Source: Bacillota bacterium
GTDB taxonomy: Bacteria > Bacillota > Clostridia > Christensenellales > Aristaeellaceae
Assembly: GCA_023402355.1 (NCBI GenBank)
Contig: JAEXCG010000129.1
Coordinates: forward strand, 1-14,003
Direction: 5' to 3'
Length of the DNA stretch: 14,003 bases
In this document: positions 1 to 6,525 of the stretch, piece by piece
Layout: the number at the start of each line of letters is the position of its first letter
Position numbering within the stretch: the first letter of the stretch is position 1
Program-made: the position numbers and the translations under genes
Notes under the pieces: generated by a model
What the model saw: the letters and a program-made list of their open reading frames with translations, nothing else
Told to the model about the DNA's origin: nothing
The model's database searches: none

Positions 1-75
1 CCGGATATGTCCACATTTTGTCCGCCGTGGGTCTTCTAGCTTCGCCAGCTCACTTTGTAATCTTTTTATATCCAT
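1..75 (-). CDS. N-terminal fragment of a transposase (ISAs1/H-repeat-like), cut by window edge
   Basis: An open frame starts at ATG 75-73 on the minus strand and runs off the left edge; 25 codons are visible. They read MDIKRLQSELAKLEDPRRT followed by KCGHIR. A short leader with a Leu-Glu-Asp-Pro-Arg motif and then a basic/His stretch is what I recall for the N-terminal domain of ISAs1-family (H-repeat-associated) DDE transposases, which typically have '..DPR....' before a helical '..L.DIL..' segment. The upstream sequence TAGGGAC gives only a weak ribosome binding site, as is common in insertion sequences. The catalytic DDE residues would all lie outside the window, so the family call rests on the N-terminus and on the CAGGG end 49 bases upstream. 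It could also be an unrelated short coding start. Confidence 0.45.
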   Translation of the reverse strand, partial: MDIKRLQSELAKLEDPRRTKCGHIR

Positions 76-124
76 GTCCCTATTTTATATCTTCTTTTCC
101 GCTTTTTCAAATGCTGTTGCCCTG
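1..124 (-). mobile_element. Terminal part of an insertion sequence, probably ISAs1-like
   Basis: On the minus strand the sequence from 124 inward starts CAGGGCAACAGCATTTG, and 49 bases inside it lies the ATG of a transposase-like reading frame (75 to 1). From memory, ISAs1-family elements end in CAGGG and make 8-10 base target duplications, so base 124 is proposed as the outer end, with 125-134 as the candidate duplicated target. Bases 61-120 are only about one third G+C, well below the flanking genes, which suits a foreign insert. The rest of the element and its other end lie left of the window, so neither the inverted repeat nor the target duplication can be confirmed here. Confidence 0.45.
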
Positions 125-142
125 GATTTTGCGGAAATTTGC

Positions 143-170
143 TTGCTTTTGACGTCCTATATGGTATGAT
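143..170 (+). promoter_or_regulatory. Probable sigma-A promoter of the MATE gene
   Basis: TTGCTT at 143-148 and TATGAT at 165-170 are separated by 16 bases. It lies just outside the proposed insertion-sequence end at 124, so it would be native DNA. Initiation about 7 bases past 170 would fall at or beyond the GTG at 173, leaving almost no leader before ATG 179. Confidence 0.45.
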
Positions 171-172
171 GG

Positions 173-1591
173 GTGGGAATGCACTTGAAGGGATTGAGGA
201 ATACGAAAGCTGTTGAAGTACACGCTTCGCCAGAGCGTGGGCAGCTCCGGGAGGTCGTACGCCTCGCCGCACCGGCCATCGCAGAAAACCTGCTGGTAAC
301 GCTGGTGCAATACGTCGACACGGCGATGGTCGGCAGTCTCGGCGCGGTAGCGACCGCGGCGGTCGCCGTCAACGCGTCGCCCATGTGGCTGCTGGGCGGC
401 ATTATGACCTCCGTGGGCGTCGGCGGCATGGCTCTCGCTTCGCGCTTTTTCGGCGCGGGCGAATACGACGACGCCGAGCGGGTCTGCGCGCAGATGGCTA
501 CCTGCGCCCTCGCGCTGTCCGCCTTTTTTATGCTCGCCGTCTGGCTGATCGCAGGCAGTCTTCCTATATGGATGGGCGCGGAGGCGGAGGTTCAGCCGCT
601 GGCCAGCGATTACATCCGCATCGTCGCGCTCGGGTTTATCCCCAACTACCTGGGAATCGTGCTCGCCAACGCGCTGCGCGCCGTCGGCGACATGCGAACG
701 CCCATGCTGTTGACCGCCGCAGCCAATGTGCTCAACGTGATCGGAAATACCCTGCTGATCTTTCCCTCGCGTGCGGTGCAAATCGGTTCTTTGTCCCTGT
801 ACGTGTGGGGCGCGGGGCTTGGCGTTCGTGGGGCGGCCATCTCCACGGCAGTCTCCACGGCGCTGTCGGGCCTTTTGATGCTGCTCTCCCTTTTGCGCCG
901 CAGGCAGCGCATCCGCCTTCGCTGGAAATACATGCGTCCGCAGCGTGACCTGCTCGTCCGGATGTTTCGCGTGGGCATCCCCGCGGCGCTGGAACGCGTC
1001 GCCATCAACGTCGGCCAGATTCTCTTTGCGCGCATGGTAGCCTCCTTTGGCACCGCGCAGTTGGCGGCACATCACCTGGCGATTACGGTTGAATCCCTCG
1101 GCTACATGCCCGGATTCGGCATCCAGGCGGCGGCGACGGCATTGGTGGGGCAGTCTCTCGGCGCGCGGGATACGGTCCGCGCCGAACGCTACGGACGCAT
1201 CTGCAATCGAATGGGCATCCTCTGCATGTGCGTAGCCAGCGCGCTGATGGTCGTCTTTGCCTATCCTTTGATGTCCCTCTTTACGCGCGACCCGCAGGTT
1301 CAGCAAATCGGCGCAAGGCTGCTCTACTTTTGCGCGGCGGAGGAGCCCTTCTTCGGCGTAGCCATCGTGATGAGCGGCGCGCTGCGCGGGGCAGGGGACA
1401 CCCGTGTGCCCTTCTACATTTCGCTATGCACGATGTGGTGCGTGCGTCTGGTGGTCGCCTATGTATGCGGCATCGCGCTGGGGCTTGGAATTTACGGCGC
1501 TTGGGCAGGCATGGTCGCGGATCTCGCCGTGCGCGGCATATGGCTGTACATTCGATTTGCCAAAGGAAAATGGAAGACATTGAACGTATAA
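173..1591 (+). CDS. MATE-family multidrug/cation efflux transporter
   Basis: This 472-residue integral membrane protein should export cationic drugs or metabolites in exchange for Na+ or H+. It has two homologous MatE halves, about residues 30-230 and 260-465, with about twelve hydrophobic segments. The two family signature loops are visible at equivalent places: LRAVGDMRTP at 168-177 in the first half and LRGAGDTRVP at 404-413 in the second. Length (450-480) is normal for the NorM/DinF group. The start is unsure: GTG 173 opens the frame, ATG 179 is two codons later, and no good ribosome binding site precedes either, while the best promoter ends at 170. TTG 185 and TTG 194 are also in frame. 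The proposed insertion sequence ends about 50 bases upstream, so expression may have been altered. Substrate cannot be read from sequence. No terminator is obvious before the next gene 66 bases on. Confidence 0.93.
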   Translation: MGMHLKGLRNTKAVEVHASPERGQLREVVRLAAPAIAENLLVTLVQYVDTAMVGSLGAVATAAVAVNASPMWLLGGIMTSVGVGGMALASRFFGAGEYDDAERVCAQMATCALALSAFFMLAVWLIAGSLPIWMGAEAEVQPLASDYIRIVALGFIPNYLGIVLANALRAVGDMRTPMLLTAAANVLNVIGNTLLIFPSRAVQIGSLSLYVWGAGLGVRGAAISTAVSTALSGLLMLLSLLRRRQRIRLRWKYMRPQRDLLVRMFRVGIPAALERVAINVGQILFARMVASFGTAQLAAHHLAITVESLGYMPGFGIQAAATALVGQSLGARDTVRAERYGRICNRMGILCMCVASALMVVFAYPLMSLFTRDPQVQQIGARLLYFCAAEEPFFGVAIVMSGALRGAGDTRVPFYISLCTMWCVRLVVAYVCGIALGLGIYGAWAGMVADLAVRGIWLYIRFAKGKWKTLNV

Positions 1592-1657
1592 AAATGGTAA
1601 GGACCGCGCGCGCTTTCCCGCCGTCTATAAAGCAGTGTATTCGGGAAGGAGCGTGAC

Positions 1658-2788
1658 GTGATGAAAGCCGCACGGCTATTTCAGGCCATGGCGCAGTTAG
1701 GAGCACTTATGATGATCGTATCGACCCTTTGCATCCCCTTTTTCGGCACCCGTGCCGGTGTACCGGAGCCTGAAAGAAAGCTGATGAGCGGCGCTTATCT
1801 GATGGATAAGGCCAACGTCAACCTTCGAGACGAGGATGCGCAGCATTTGACGCACCTCTATTATTCCTTTGGTCTCATTGAGGACGGCCGCCTGAAAACC
1901 TCTCACCTGCGGCATTGGCAGCAGCTTAGGGCCTATCGTGACCGGCATCCGCACATTCAGTTGATCCTCGCGATCGGCGGTTGGGGTGCCGACGGCTTTT
2001 CGCAGGCCGTTCAGACCGCAGACAGCCGAGCGGTGTTCATCGACTCCATTCTTGACGCCGTGAAAAAATACGATTTAGATGGAATCGACCTCGACTGGGA
2101 GTATCCGACGATCGGGGCGGGGGGAATCTCCGCCTCTTCGCAGGACGGAGAAAACCTCGTACACCTCGTACGCGAGCTTCGCGGGGCGCTCGACGCCCTC
2201 GGACCGCAGACGGGGAAGGCCTACCACCTGAGCCTTGCCGTCGGTGCTTCCGAGGGAACGGTGAAGGGAATCGACGCGAAGGAGCTGAACGATCTGGTCG
2301 ACTGCGTTAACGTGATGACGTACGACCTGCGCGCGGAAAAAAAGGCAACTCATCACGCGAACCTGTATCCCGCGACCTATGACCAAAACAGCGTCAGCGG
2401 GGACACGGCTATACGCATGCTGGAGTCGATGGGCTTTTCGAGGAAGAAGCTCGTCCTGGGCGGCGCGGCGTACGGGCGCGTCTGGAACGGCGCGGAGGCG
2501 TTGGGGGCCGCGGCGCTCAACAGCGGTAACAAGTTTTTGACCTACGACGCGATTCGCGCCGACTATCTTTCGTCAAAGGACTACGTCTATCATTGGGATG
2601 AGGACGCAATGGCGCCGTATCTGTTGGGTGAGCAGACCTTTATTAGCTTTGACGACCCCAAATCCATGCGGCTCAAGGGGGCGTACGCCCGTCAGCGCGG
2701 GCTTGGCGGCATGATGTTTTGGGATTACACACAGGATTCCTCCGGAGAACTGCTGCGCGCCATGGCGCAGGGGCTGAGAACCGATTGA
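1658..2788 (+). CDS. Glycoside hydrolase family 18 protein (chitinase-like), exported
   Basis: A 376-residue GH18 TIM-barrel enzyme, expected to cleave beta-1,4-linked N-acetylglucosamine polymers (chitin, chito-oligosaccharides or related glycans) by substrate-assisted catalysis. The signature DGIDLDWE is at residues 141-148 with all three Asp and the catalytic Glu148 present. Also visible are the beta-3 motif AIGGWG (105-110), MTYD (220-223) and a late MMFW with Trp355, the usual floor of the -1 subsite. The first 35 residues hold a hydrophobic stretch after a positively charged start, so it is likely secreted or membrane-anchored; I cannot place a cleavage site confidently. GGAAGGAG at 1644-1651 serves GTG 1658 or ATG 1661. 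No carbohydrate-binding or LysM repeats are seen, which argues against a YaaH-type spore-cortex enzyme. It may be co-transcribed with the MATE gene, as no terminator lies between them. Confidence 0.88.
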   Translation: MMKAARLFQAMAQLGALMMIVSTLCIPFFGTRAGVPEPERKLMSGAYLMDKANVNLRDEDAQHLTHLYYSFGLIEDGRLKTSHLRHWQQLRAYRDRHPHIQLILAIGGWGADGFSQAVQTADSRAVFIDSILDAVKKYDLDGIDLDWEYPTIGAGGISASSQDGENLVHLVRELRGALDALGPQTGKAYHLSLAVGASEGTVKGIDAKELNDLVDCVNVMTYDLRAEKKATHHANLYPATYDQNSVSGDTAIRMLESMGFSRKKLVLGGAAYGRVWNGAEALGAAALNSGNKFLTYDAIRADYLSSKDYVYHWDEDAMAPYLLGEQTFISFDDPKSMRLKGAYARQRGLGGMMFWDYTQDSSGELLRAMAQGLRTD

Positions 2789-2821
2789 ACGGGGGCGCAT
2801 AAGCTGTAATGAGCGCACTGT

Positions 2822-2851
2822 AAGCTTGGAGCATCGGGCTCCAATTTGCTT
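2822..2851 (+). terminator. Terminator-like hairpin after the GH18 gene
   Basis: TTGGAGC at 2826-2832 pairs with GCTCCAA at 2838-2844 around a 5-base loop, and AAGC 2822-2825 can add pairs with GCTT 2848-2851 after a TTT bulge. Only three T residues follow the inner stem, so termination would be weak. It might instead be leader structure for the next gene, whose ATG is 20 bases downstream. Confidence 0.35.
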
Positions 2852-2871
2852 CAGGCGGAAAGGAGCAGCTT

Positions 2872-3459
2872 ATGAATTCATCTCATTGCCTCCCAGGCGC
2901 CTGCGCGCCGATGCCGTGCAGCCCCTGCTGCGATATGCCCCGCCGATATTTGGTGGATCGAATCCTCTGTTCCGGTCGGGAATGGATTCGATGTTTGGAT
3001 ACATGCCTTTGCATTACGGGAATTTGCGACTGCCTGCCCGCGCCGCTGACGCTGACGGAGGTTTGCTATGACGGGGGACCCGTTGAATACAGGGAATGCA
3101 CCGGAGCGCAGCGCGGCGCGCTGGTCTATGAAGTGGACATCCCGCTTCGCGCCGTCATTCAGGACGCCGCGTGCTGCACGCATGTCGGCTGCACAAAAAT
3201 TTGCGTGCGCGTCTGCATCACGCTGAACTGTTCTCGCGGCGAATGCTGGCAGACGCGCGTCGTCTTTGTGCCGGCTGTCCGACTCGTCTGCGGCCCCGTC
3301 TGTTCACAGGGCCTCTCCTTTGACGCGAGGCTGGAGTGCGTGGTTGAGGCGTATCTCGTCCGGCCGGAGGCCGTAGGCGCGGCCGATCCGTGCTGCAAGC
3401 CGACGCCCAGGCCGCTTCCGCTCTATCCTGTTCCGTACGATCCATGCAGGCACTCATAA
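2872..3459 (+). CDS. Cysteine-rich protein of unknown function
   Basis: I do not recognise this 195-residue protein. By my count it has 26 cysteines (13 percent), spread along the whole length, often as CC, CxC or CxxC pairs, including an N-terminal cluster before residue 25, a CxC near 40-42 and a CCKP pair near the C-terminus. Between these are beta-strand-like valine-rich segments (for example VVFVPAVRLVC), so it looks like a folded, disulphide- or metal-stabilised beta protein rather than low-complexity sequence. There is no signal peptide or membrane segment. The C-terminal tail is proline-rich. A strong ribosome binding site, GGAAAGGAG at 2857-2865, sits 6 bases before the ATG, supporting a real gene. 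Cysteine-rich cytoplasmic proteins of spore-forming Firmicutes are often spore-coat or exosporium components; that is an inference only. It lies between GH18 and xpt, neither of which suggests a role. Confidence 0.72.
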   Translation: MNSSHCLPGACAPMPCSPCCDMPRRYLVDRILCSGREWIRCLDTCLCITGICDCLPAPLTLTEVCYDGGPVEYRECTGAQRGALVYEVDIPLRAVIQDAACCTHVGCTKICVRVCITLNCSRGECWQTRVVFVPAVRLVCGPVCSQGLSFDARLECVVEAYLVRPEAVGAADPCCKPTPRPLPLYPVPYDPCRHS

Positions 3460-3475
3460 AAACCTTCGGTTTTTC
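3458..3475 (+). terminator. Weak A/T-rich terminator candidate
   Basis: AAAAACC (3458-3464), loop TTC, GGTTTTT (3468-3474) begins inside the stop codon of the cysteine-rich gene. The stem has only two G-C pairs and the T-run is part of it, so it is a weak signal. It lies directly before the xpt -35 box. Confidence 0.3.
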
Positions 3476-3477
3476 TG

Positions 3478-3506
3478 TTGTACATCCCGCCATGTTGCGG
3501 TATAAT
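3478..3506 (+). promoter_or_regulatory. Sigma-A promoter of xpt
   Basis: TTGTAC at 3478-3483 and a perfect TATAAT at 3501-3506 are exactly 17 bases apart. Transcription should start near 3513, about 30 bases before the xpt ATG. That leader is too short to contain the purine riboswitch that controls xpt in many Firmicutes. Confidence 0.8.
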
Positions 3507-3543
3507 AGAAAAACAATCATCCGATAAAGACGAGGAGAAGTAC

Positions 3544-4119
3544 ATGAAGGCACTGGAAGATAAAATCCGCGCGGAAGGCCGGGCGCTGAACGCGGATGTG
3601 CTCCTGGTGGATTCCTTTTTGAACCACCAGATCGACGTACAACTGATGAAGGCGGTCGGCGAAGCGTTCGCCGACCACTTTACCGGGAAGGGAATCACGC
3701 GAATCGTCACCGTCGAAAGCTCCGGCATCGCGCCCGCCGCGATGACCGCGCTCGCCATGAACCTGCCGCTCGTCGTCATGAAAAAACAGGGCTCGCGGAT
3801 TTTGACGGACGACGTGGTGCAGACGACCGTGCAGTCGTTTACCAAAGGCACGAAGTACGAACTGACCCTGAAGCGTCATTTTATCAAGCCCGACGACCGG
3901 GTGCTGCTGATTGACGACTTTCTGGCGAGCGGCGAGGCCGCGGTGGGCGTGCATACGCTTTTATCCGGGCTCGGCGTAACCCTTGCCGGGATCGGCATCG
4001 TCATCGAGAAGGCCTTTCAGCCGGGCCATCAGCGGTTGGAAGCGATGGGTTGCGACGTCTATTCCCTTGCGCGGGTAAAGCGCATGGACGCCGGTACGAT
4101 CGAATTTATGGAAGACTGA
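3544..4119 (+). CDS. xpt: Xanthine phosphoribosyltransferase
   Basis: A cytoplasmic purine-salvage enzyme that converts xanthine plus phosphoribosyl pyrophosphate to XMP, feeding GMP synthesis. From ATG 3544 it is 191 residues, the usual Xpt length (about 190). The type I phosphoribosyltransferase PRPP loop is clear at residues 120-130 (VLLIDDFLASG, with the Asp-Asp pair at 124-125). The N-terminal LNADVLLVDSFLNHQID and the central TVESSGIAPA segments are typical of Xpt rather than of adenine or hypoxanthine enzymes. GAGGAGAAG just upstream is the ribosome binding site, which decides this start over the longer open frame from 3478. The gene has its own promoter and terminator, so it is monocistronic. 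No purine riboswitch fits in the short leader, so control must be by other means or constitutive. Confidence 0.93.
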   Translation: MKALEDKIRAEGRALNADVLLVDSFLNHQIDVQLMKAVGEAFADHFTGKGITRIVTVESSGIAPAAMTALAMNLPLVVMKKQGSRILTDDVVQTTVQSFTKGTKYELTLKRHFIKPDDRVLLIDDFLASGEAAVGVHTLLSGLGVTLAGIGIVIEKAFQPGHQRLEAMGCDVYSLARVKRMDAGTIEFMED

Positions 4120-4134
4120 AAGCACGCATAAAGA

Positions 4135-4180
4135 AAGAGGTGCCGTCCCGTCGAGGGAACGGCGCCTCTTCGCATTTTTT
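4135..4180. terminator. Strong bidirectional terminator between xpt and the isomerase gene
   Basis: AAGAGGTGCCGTCCC (4135-4149) pairs with GGGAACGGCGCCTCTT (4155-4170) with one G-T pair and one bulged base around a GTCGA loop, and ends in a T6 run at 4175-4180 for xpt. Read on the minus strand, the same stem is followed by TCTTT, so it can also stop transcripts of the convergent isomerase gene that ends at 4182. Confidence 0.9.
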
Positions 4181-4181
4181 A

Positions 4182-5663
4182 TCAGGCGAACGGGTTTTCA
4201 TCCCGATACAGCATGCCCTTGGGCTGATTGAAGGCGACGTCTTCTACGCCGAGACACTGAATCGCCGCAAAGAGCGCCTTTCCGACATGGGCGAACGCGA
4301 CGGCGCCATGGTGCGGGTAGTGCTTGGCGATCAAGACGTGCCGGTAAAAGCGTCCCATTTCCGGTATGGCAAAGACCCCGATACCGCCGAAGGAGCGCGT
4401 CGCGACGGGCAGGATCTCTCCCTGCGCGATATAGCTGTGCAGCGTCGTGTCCGCGCCGCTTTGCAGGCGGAAGAACGTGATTTCCCCGGCCTTCAAATCG
4501 CCCTCCAGGGTGCCGCGCGTGATGTCGGGCTCCCTGTCCGGTTCGAGGGAGCGCTTCATGATGCGCTGGAACTTCATCTCTCCCTTTGCGAGATGGCAGA
4601 TGGGCGTGTTGCCGCAGTGGAAGCCCATAAAGGTGTCCTTGAGCGCATAATCGTACTTTCCCTTAATTTCGCTCTCGTACATGTCCGCGGGGACGGAGTT
4701 GTTGATGTCCAGCAGCGTGGGGGCGGTCTCCGTAACGCAGGCCAAAATGTACTCGCTGAGCGCTCCATATATGTCGACTTCGCAGGAGACGGGGATCAGC
4801 CGCGAGGTCAGGCGCGCGTTGACGTAACAGGGCACAAAGCCGAACTGCGTCTGGAAGGAAGGCCAGCACTTGTTGGCAAAGCAATAGTAATCGCTCGCGC
4901 CCTTGTTTTCCTCCGCCCAGTCGAGCAGGGTGATCTCATACTGCGCCAGTCGGGGGAGGATGCCCGGCATGCGGTTCCCCTCACCGAGCTCTTTTTCCAT
5001 GTCCGCGATCACATCCGGGATGCGTGGGTCGTCCTTGTGCGCCTGATACGCCGCATACAGATCCAGCTCAGAATTTTCCTGAATTTCAACGCCCAGGTCA
5101 AAGAGCGCCTTGATCGGCGCGTTACAGGCCAAAAAGTCGTAAGGGCGCGGCCCAAACGTAAAGACTTTCAGCTTTCTGAGCCCCAGTTGAACGCGCGCGA
5201 CCGGCACGAACTCCGCGATCATCGCGGAGATTTCCGCGGCGGTACCCACCGGATATTCGGGAATATATGGGCGCAAATGGCGCAGTCCCAGGCTGTAGCT
5301 CGCATTCAGCATACCGCAGTAGGCGTCGCCTCTGCCTTCGATGAGGGAATCCTTGCTTTTCTCCGCCGCGGCGACGACCATCGCGGGGCCGTCAAACTTC
5401 TGGATAACCTGCGTTTCCGGTCCTTCCGGTCCGAAGTTCCCGAGGAACAGCACGAGCGCGTTGCATCCGCTCTGCCGAAGTTCCTCGAGCGCCTTTATGC
5501 CGTCTTTCTCATTTTCGACGGTCGTTTGAATTTCCACGATCTCTCCGCCCGCCTTGCGATAGGCCTCCACGACCGCCGAACGCCTCTGCGAAGAGAGCGC
5601 GATGGGAAAGCAGTCCCTGCTGACGGCGACGATACCCAGCTTTACGTCGGGAATATTGCGCAT
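4182..5663 (-). CDS. L-fucose/L-arabinose isomerase superfamily protein
   Basis: A 493-residue cytoplasmic sugar isomerase-like protein, expected to interconvert an aldose and a ketose using a divalent metal such as Mn2+. It is shorter than classical FucI (about 590) and near AraA in length (about 500), with a FucI-like C-terminal half. Candidate metal ligands are Glu295 in CEVD, Asp319 in LDINN and His452 in YPHHGAVA, matching the Glu/Asp/His pattern I recall for FucI. The N-terminal half has the alternating alpha/beta pattern of a Rossmann-like domain, including LVLFLGNFG. Start: AGGAGGT at 5677-5671, 7 bases before the ATG. It has its own promoter and stands alone, with no kinase, aldolase or sugar transporter beside it, so the true sugar is unknown; members of this group are often annotated only as 'fucose isomerase'. 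A longer open frame on the opposite strand is rejected. Confidence 0.85.
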   Translation of the reverse strand: MRNIPDVKLGIVAVSRDCFPIALSSQRRSAVVEAYRKAGGEIVEIQTTVENEKDGIKALEELRQSGCNALVLFLGNFGPEGPETQVIQKFDGPAMVVAAAEKSKDSLIEGRGDAYCGMLNASYSLGLRHLRPYIPEYPVGTAAEISAMIAEFVPVARVQLGLRKLKVFTFGPRPYDFLACNAPIKALFDLGVEIQENSELDLYAAYQAHKDDPRIPDVIADMEKELGEGNRMPGILPRLAQYEITLLDWAEENKGASDYYCFANKCWPSFQTQFGFVPCYVNARLTSRLIPVSCEVDIYGALSEYILACVTETAPTLLDINNSVPADMYESEIKGKYDYALKDTFMGFHCGNTPICHLAKGEMKFQRIMKRSLEPDREPDITRGTLEGDLKAGEITFFRLQSGADTTLHSYIAQGEILPVATRSFGGIGVFAIPEMGRFYRHVLIAKHYPHHGAVAFAHVGKALFAAIQCLGVEDVAFNQPKGMLYRDENPFA

Positions 5664-5695
5664 GAAGAATACCTCCTGAAATAATTCGTTGCCTT

Positions 5696-5724
5696 ATTCT
5701 ATCACAAAAAGGGCGGAATGGAAA
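5696..5724 (-). promoter_or_regulatory. Probable promoter of the isomerase gene
   Basis: On the minus strand TTTCCA (5724-5719) is followed after 17 bases by TAGAAT (5701-5696). The -10 is good and the -35 is weak. Transcription would start near 5689, about 25 bases before the ATG, leaving room for the AGGAGGT ribosome binding site only. Confidence 0.5.
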
Positions 5725-5750
5725 TGCCTGTTTTGACGCCTCGCCGCTTG

Positions 5751-5779
5751 TTTGCAGGCAACGAAAAATATGGTACAAT
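5751..5779 (+). promoter_or_regulatory. Promoter of the UPF0489-nfo-alkD-panE-like operon
   Basis: TTTGCA (5751-5756; TTGCAG one base on is an alternative) and TACAAT (5774-5779) are spaced 17 (or 16) bases, with an extended -10 TGG at 5771-5773. It is back-to-back with the isomerase promoter; the two -35 regions are about 26 bases apart, so both could share a regulator, though I see no clear operator. Confidence 0.65.
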
Positions 5780-5804
5780 AGAGCCTGATTAAAGGAGCGA
5801 TTTC

Positions 5805-6512
5805 GTGAAAGTATTGGATTTGGATCTCGATTTTTTTCTGAGCGACTGCTGTCCGCTGGCCGCGCCCGGCGAAAGGCCGGACGAGGCCTGCGCCAACGCC
5901 TGGGCGCCGGAGGCGGTGCGCGCGTATCTGGAGGATCATTGCGGCCTCTCCCTGCAGCAGCCCGTCCCCGGGCGTATCTTTGAAACGCACGACGGCGCGC
6001 TCGACTTCTGGCAGGAGATGCTGTCTCAGGGGCGACTTCGCGCGCCCTTTGAGGTCGTCCACGTGGATGCGCATTCGGACCTCGCCATCGGCCGTCCGGG
6101 GCCCGATTTCGTCCTCAAGGCCGTTTTAACCAGGCCAGTCGAAAAACGCCCCTCGATCGAAGCATATCGGACGGGCCGAAAGCTCGACGAGGCCAATTAC
6201 CTGCTCTTCGCGCTCGCTTTTCACTGGATCGACGACTTGACGCTCGTGCGCATGGCGCGCTCTAGGCCGGATATCCCATCAGTGATCCGAAGCCGGGGGA
6301 ACGACGTGGTGTTTCTGACTTCCGACATCGCTCGTCTGATGGAGGATAAGCTGGGCCCTGAACCCCTGATTCCCCTGCATGTGTACGACGACTGCGAGAC
6401 GTACCATGGAGGCGGGTTTGATTTTGTCACGCTCGCGCATTCGCCGCGCTATGCGCCCCGGAGCGCAGACCGACTCATCGACGTAATTCGTCCCTATCTC
6501 GCGCTCGAATAA
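5805..6512 (+). CDS. UPF0489-family protein (arginase-like fold)
   Basis: A 235-residue cytoplasmic protein of the UPF0489 family. The N-terminal DLDLDFF (residues 5-11) and HVDAHSDL (86-93) are the family's hallmark acidic/His motifs and resemble the metal-binding motifs of arginase/agmatinase-type hydrolases. A third cluster, HVYDDCETYHGGGFDF, occurs near the C-terminus. From memory, some UPF0489 proteins in RiPP clusters are peptide arginases that turn Arg into ornithine; no precursor peptide or RiPP maturase is seen here, so that activity is not assumed for this protein. The GTG start at 5805 is fixed by AAAGGAG at 5791-5797, 7 bases upstream, and it follows an extended -10 promoter. It is the first gene of an operon with two DNA repair genes; nfo starts 13 bases after its stop. 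Function in this context is unknown. Confidence 0.8.
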   Translation: MKVLDLDLDFFLSDCCPLAAPGERPDEACANAWAPEAVRAYLEDHCGLSLQQPVPGRIFETHDGALDFWQEMLSQGRLRAPFEVVHVDAHSDLAIGRPGPDFVLKAVLTRPVEKRPSIEAYRTGRKLDEANYLLFALAFHWIDDLTLVRMARSRPDIPSVIRSRGNDVVFLTSDIARLMEDKLGPEPLIPLHVYDDCETYHGGGFDFVTLAHSPRYAPRSADRLIDVIRPYLALE

Positions 6513-6525
6513 AAAAGGAGGAGCT

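Noticed and set aside
107..1306. A 399-codon minus-strand open frame opposite the MATE gene
   Set aside because: Composition is His/Arg/Gln/Asp-rich as expected for a G+C-driven antisense shadow; the opposite frame encodes a clear transporter with both signature motifs.
1592..1657. Terminator or promoter between the MATE and GH18 genes
   Set aside because: No stem with a T-run and no spaced pair of promoter hexamers could be found; TATAAA at 1625-1630 alone is not enough.
2789..2825. Sporulation sigma-E or sigma-K type promoter before the cysteine-rich gene (CATAAGCT at 2798-2805)
   Set aside because: Only a partial -10-like match with no supporting -35; too weak to list as a feature.
3507..3543. 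Possible purine riboswitch ahead of xpt
   Set aside because: The leader after the TATAAT promoter is only about 30 bases, too short for the roughly 65-base aptamer plus terminator, and no purine aptamer core is seen.
4050..5684. A 544-codon open frame on the plus strand opposite the isomerase gene, longer than the gene itself
   Set aside because: It is arginine/histidine-rich with no recognisable domain, starts inside xpt, crosses the strong terminator at 4135-4180, and mirrors a well-conserved coding gene with a proper ribosome binding site.
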